Translations under genes and position numbers: made by a program
Part shown: positions 6,489 through 9,200 of the stretch, in pieces
Numbering within the stretch: position 1 is the stretch's first letter
How the letters are laid out: the number at the start of each line of letters is the position of its first letter
Notes under the pieces: model-generated
The model's database searches: none
Told to the model about the DNA's origin: nothing
What the model saw: the letters and a program-made list of their open reading frames with translations, nothing else
DNA from: CAZGZU01 sp964529855
Lineage (GTDB): Bacteria > Patescibacteriota > Minisyncoccia > Portnoybacterales > UBA2143
Reading direction: 5' to 3'
Length of the DNA: 9,200 nucleotides
Assembly: GCA_964529855.1 (NCBI GenBank)
Contig: CAZGZU010000021.1
Span: 1 to 9,200 of the forward strand

Positions 6489-6583
6489 AAGGCCGGGCCT
6501 CAAAACATACGGCCTGATTAAGGTTCGGTCTCTCAAATACGACCTTGCCTTCGGCAAGATCGTAGTCCTCGAGGCCAAACCTT
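6489..6583. repeat. Element 4 (B-A') between mrdA and greA
   Basis: Read on the minus strand, it is B (6583-6520), four bases AATC, then a reverse A (6515-6489). This is the same order as the right part of element 1, but the left A is absent. B differs from copies 1 and 2 at two of 64 positions. The element begins directly after the PBP2 stop (TAA-TAAGGTTTGG) and ends 5 bp before the greA ATG, filling the 97-bp gap. The A copy carries CATAC in place of CCTAC, which creates an upstream ATG-TTT-TGA mini-frame in the greA leader, probably incidental. Confidence 0.9.
6520..6583 (-). repeat. Module B copy 3, 64-bp imperfect hairpin
   Basis: Read on the minus strand, it matches copies 1 and 2 at 62 of 64 positions (CGAGG for CGAGA, and TATTTG for TATTCG). 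It is in sense orientation with the flanking genes, unlike copy 2, so B is not tied to one transcriptional orientation. The inner stem CTTGCC-TTC-GGCAAG, seen from the plus strand, is intact. Confidence 0.9.
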
Positions 6584-6584
6584 A

Positions 6585-8633
6585 TTACTGACTAAAATAC
6601 CATTTTAAGACCTCTTTGGCAACTGGCACGGCTGCCTGATGACCTTCACCGCCTCCTTCCACCAGAACGGTTAAAACAATCTGCGGATTATCATAAGGAG
6701 CAAAGCCGATAAACCAGGCATGGGTTTGCCCCTGGGTACCGAATTGGGCCGTACCGGTCTTGCCTGCCACCTCCACCGGCAAATCAGCCAGTGAACGAAC
6801 TGAACCACTCAAAACCGCCTGGCGCATACCCTCCTGGACCACCTCAATGTTGACCGGCTGGATAAAGTTCTGGCGAACAACCTTGGCAACTACCTCTTCA
6901 ATTATATGCCTCTCTTCAATGTCTTCAAAGGATTCGCTGGAATCAATAATCTTATCAACTATTTGCGGCTGGTAAAGAGTGCCGCCGTTGGCAATGGCGG
7001 CCACGGCCGCTGTCATTTGCAAAGGAGTGACTAAAACGTCTCCCTGCCCAATGGCTAAATGATAAGTATCGCCCAGATACCATTCTTCATTCGGCTTCTG
7101 CTCGCTTTTCCATTGTTCGTCCGGCACTAAACCGATTTCTTCGTGAGGCAAATCTATGTCCGTGGACTGACCTAAACCAAAATATTGAAGATATTTTTTA
7201 ATTCGTTCAATGCCCAACCCTTCTATCTGGCCATAACCGCCGCCAACCGTATAAAAGAAAACATTGCAGGACTGGGCAATTCCTTTGACTATATCAGTCA
7301 AACCATGGGTCTGCCAGTCGGCAAAATGATAAACGATTTGCGGGTCATATTTATTAAAAATAGTCAAACCGCCCTGGCAATTGACTGTCTGGCCCGGCCC
7401 AACCACCTCTTCCTCAAGAGCGGCTGCCCCAATCAACGGTTTAATGATTGAACCAGGAGGATATTGACCGGCCACTGCCCGATTCAAAAAGGGCTGATTA
7501 GGATCGTTATCCAGACGATCCAAATCCGTCTGGGAAATTCCCTGGGCAAAGAGATTATTGTCAAAACTGGGCACGCTGACCAGGGCCAAGACAGCCCCGT
7601 TGTTGGGATTAAGCGCAACGACCGTTGCCTTTCTAATTTGTTTGCCGTCCACGAACAACTGCTGCAACCGCTGGTCAAGAGTTTGATGAATCTTGCTCTG
7701 TAATCCCTGGTCAATAAAAAGAACCAGGCCCTGGCCGGGCTGGCTCGGTTTGCTGGCTAAGACACGCTGCGTCTTGCCCAAAAAATCCACCTCCACTTGT
7801 TCCTGACCGTCTTCGCCGCGTAAAACCCCCTCGTATTGACACTCCAAACCGTCCTTGCCAATCTGGTCGTTAAGGAAATAATCAGGATGACTGACCAGGT
7901 CCGACTGGCTGACCTGACCGGTATAACCTAAAATATGGGAGAAATATGGGCCGAGCAGATACTGACGTTGAGCGTTTTCTTCCATGCGCAAGCCCGGCCA
8001 ATCGCCAACCAAACTTTCCAAAACCAGGGCGGCTGACCGGCTGATATTCTTGACCAGGACCAGCTGACTAACCTCTCCGCGCGCCTCCTCTATTTTTTCC
8101 TTCAAATCATCAAAGCTGGGCCGGGGATTAATTGGTTGACGACTGCTTGGCGTGAATCGTTCTTCAGTCCCTTGTTCAATAACCTGGGCCACTTTTTCCA
8201 GAATCTCGTCCTGGAGAGCCAAAGGATTGTCAAAAAAATCAGCCAAATTAACCAGCAAATCAAAACTGGGGATATTATAGACCAGGGGCTCGCCAAAGCG
8301 GTCGTAAATAATGCCTCGCGGGGCAGCTATGGAATAAATCCTCAATCGGTTGCCCTGAGCCAAATCCTGATAATACTCGCCTTTGACAATCTGCAGATAA
8401 CCGGCCCGTAGAAAAAGCCCCAACAGACAGATAATAATCAGGCCGTAGAAAAGAATGAAATTCCGGTGCTTAATCGGCTGCTCCATTTTCCCCTTTTCCT
8501 CCAGAGAGCGAATCGCCTCGGCATCCAGAAAAATCTCCTCTGCCTCAATATCTTCTCTGGCCCTGTTTTTAATAAACCGGCTGTCTCCCTTATTCCAAAA
8601 AAGGAGCCGGCCTAAATATTTTCTTAAAAACAT
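6585..8633 (-). CDS. mrdA: Penicillin-binding protein 2 (elongasome transpeptidase)
   Basis: This class B penicillin-binding protein cross-links peptidoglycan during elongation, with MreBCD and a SEDS partner. It has 682 residues. A charged cytoplasmic extension (1-57) includes a very acidic stretch EDIEAEEIFLDAEA (27-40), followed by one membrane helix (about 59-79). The dimerisation/pedestal domain starts near AAPRGIIYDRFGEPL (103-117). The transpeptidase domain has SIIK (Ser395 nucleophile, Lys398), SCN (455-457) and KTGTAQ (625-630), in the correct order and spacing. The chosen ATG overlaps the mreD 3' end by 44 bp; a shorter start at Met50 is possible but would lose the acidic tail. No Shine-Dalgarno site is visible. 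The TAA stop abuts element 4. Confidence 0.95.
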   Translation of the reverse strand: MFLRKYLGRLLFWNKGDSRFIKNRAREDIEAEEIFLDAEAIRSLEEKGKMEQPIKHRNFILFYGLIIICLLGLFLRAGYLQIVKGEYYQDLAQGNRLRIYSIAAPRGIIYDRFGEPLVYNIPSFDLLVNLADFFDNPLALQDEILEKVAQVIEQGTEERFTPSSRQPINPRPSFDDLKEKIEEARGEVSQLVLVKNISRSAALVLESLVGDWPGLRMEENAQRQYLLGPYFSHILGYTGQVSQSDLVSHPDYFLNDQIGKDGLECQYEGVLRGEDGQEQVEVDFLGKTQRVLASKPSQPGQGLVLFIDQGLQSKIHQTLDQRLQQLFVDGKQIRKATVVALNPNNGAVLALVSVPSFDNNLFAQGISQTDLDRLDNDPNQPFLNRAVAGQYPPGSIIKPLIGAAALEEEVVGPGQTVNCQGGLTIFNKYDPQIVYHFADWQTHGLTDIVKGIAQSCNVFFYTVGGGYGQIEGLGIERIKKYLQYFGLGQSTDIDLPHEEIGLVPDEQWKSEQKPNEEWYLGDTYHLAIGQGDVLVTPLQMTAAVAAIANGGTLYQPQIVDKIIDSSESFEDIEERHIIEEVVAKVVRQNFIQPVNIEVVQEGMRQAVLSGSVRSLADLPVEVAGKTGTAQFGTQGQTHAWFIGFAPYDNPQIVLTVLVEGGGEGHQAAVPVAKEVLKWYFSQ

Positions 8634-9075
8634 AAAAAAATATTATGCTTAGCAATAAATTGAAAACTGTTTCAATGAATAAATGAGTCAGGCCAAAAAC
8701 CAAATCAACCCGGAATAATTTGCTTAAGCCGAACAGGAGCAAATTGTAAAACAGAGTGCCCAGAACAATCAAGCTGACACTAATCCAGAATTTAACCGTT
8801 GAAAAAAGACTTTTGTTTATCCAGTCAATCAAGAAAGCGCTCGTCACCAGACTTAAACTGATTAAACCGAAAGGCAAACCGGAAAACAAATCCAGAAACA
8901 GACCGCTCGCCAGAACAGCCAGCCAGGTTTCCTTAAAGCCTTTCAAAATAACCAGAAGCAAAATCAGAACCAAAACCAAATTAGGAGCAATACCCCAAAC
9001 AGTCAAAGCGGGAAAAACGGTCGTCTGTAAAACCACGGCCAGGAGGAAAATTAAAATGATTAGAAAAGTTTTCAT
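8590..9075 (-). CDS. mreD: Rod shape-determining membrane protein MreD
   Basis: This is a 161-residue protein made of about five hydrophobic helices, matching MreD in length. The N-terminal helix (3-20) is followed by IAPNLVLVLILLLVILKG (29-46), and the conserved DLFSGLPFGLIS segment (62-73) is the recognisable MreD signature. MreD is an elongasome component working with MreC, PBP2 and RodA. It lies directly ahead of mrdA, which overlaps its end, the standard mreBCD-mrdA order; mreC would be expected just beyond the right edge. The start has no Shine-Dalgarno site, and element 5 lies upstream. Confidence 0.88.
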   Translation of the reverse strand: MKTFLIILIFLLAVVLQTTVFPALTVWGIAPNLVLVLILLLVILKGFKETWLAVLASGLFLDLFSGLPFGLISLSLVTSAFLIDWINKSLFSTVKFWISVSLIVLGTLFYNLLLFGLSKLFRVDLVFGLTHLFIETVFNLLLSIIFFYVFKKIFRPAPFLE

Positions 9076-9103
9076 TTTATTCTAAAATAACAAAGATCGG
9101 CCC

Positions 9104-9200
9104 AAGGCCCGACCTCAAAACCTACGGCCTTTCCATCTTAAATAGTTTAAATGAGTATGATTAGAAGAGTATCGTTGGGCAAGGCCGTAGGTTTTGAGGT
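9104..9200. repeat. Element 5: inverted A modules around a non-B spacer, cut by the window edge
   Basis: A complete A (9104-9131) and the first 20 bp of a reverse A (9181-9200) flank a 49-bp AT-rich spacer (9132-9180) that has no similarity to B. The A copy matches the reverse A copies of elements 1 and 2 almost exactly. The element ends 28 bp upstream of the mreD ATG. The spacer contains a short inverted repeat, TTAAA-TAG-TTTAA. No gene is identified with confidence in 9076-9200. Confidence 0.85.

Noticed and set aside
9076..9103. Promoter for mreD (TAGAAT-like -10 close to the ATG)
   Set aside because: The candidate -35 is poor and its spacing is about 15 bp; mreD is probably transcribed from upstream with mreC.
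9132..9200. End of mreC on the minus strand
   Set aside because: Short frames are open into the edge, but they run through repeat sequence and show no MreC features, so no gene is called.

Overview
The window looks like chromosomal DNA of a small-genome bacterium, most likely a member of the Patescibacteria (Candidate Phyla Radiation). This is inferred from gene content and style: densely packed core genes, almost no Shine-Dalgarno sites, a seryl-tRNA synthetase of a divergent type, PBP2 with a charged N-terminal extension, and a FtsQ-type gene behind serS. No marker gene here fixes the species. Genes read cleanly in the standard code, and the seven visible stops are TAG (4) and TAA (3), with no TGA.

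Layout. Positions 1-239 (minus) hold the N-terminus of a secreted protein that runs off the left edge. It diverges from a GT39/PMT-like membrane glycosyltransferase (294-2150, plus) across about 54 bp containing two interleaved promoters. The rest is a minus-strand series, read from right to left: mreD (9075-8590), mrdA/PBP2 (8633-6585), greA (6483-6004), lysS (5996-4710), serS (4650-3349) and an ftsQ/divIB-like gene (3200-2328). This last gene converges on the glycosyltransferase gene. MreD, PBP2 and the FtsQ-like protein serve peptidoglycan synthesis, cell shape and division. GreA, LysRS and SerRS serve transcript elongation and tRNA charging. Together they form a housekeeping growth cluster.

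The unusual part lies between the genes. Every junction that is not overlapping or nearly so (ftsQ/GT, serS/ftsQ, lysS/serS, mrdA/greA and upstream of mreD) is filled by a modular palindromic repeat. Module A is about 28 bp, bounded by AAGGCC and GGCCTT. Module B is a 64-bp imperfect hairpin bounded by AAGGTTTGG and CCGAACCTT. A modules occur as inverted pairs that enclose B, enclose another spacer, or are fused into a perfect 47-bp palindrome. The elements abut or overlap stop codons and come within 4-5 bp of start codons. They resemble REP/BIME or MITE-type elements, but their architecture (B nested between inverted A units, alternative pairings, supply of stop codons) is distinctive. They are the main candidate for something undescribed. 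Mobilising enzyme and function cannot be determined from this window.

Second in interest is a shortened lysyl-tRNA synthetase, which appears to lack part of the region between class II motifs 2 and 3 and has a Lys where family members usually have the Asn of the NGFSEL substrate-binding segment.
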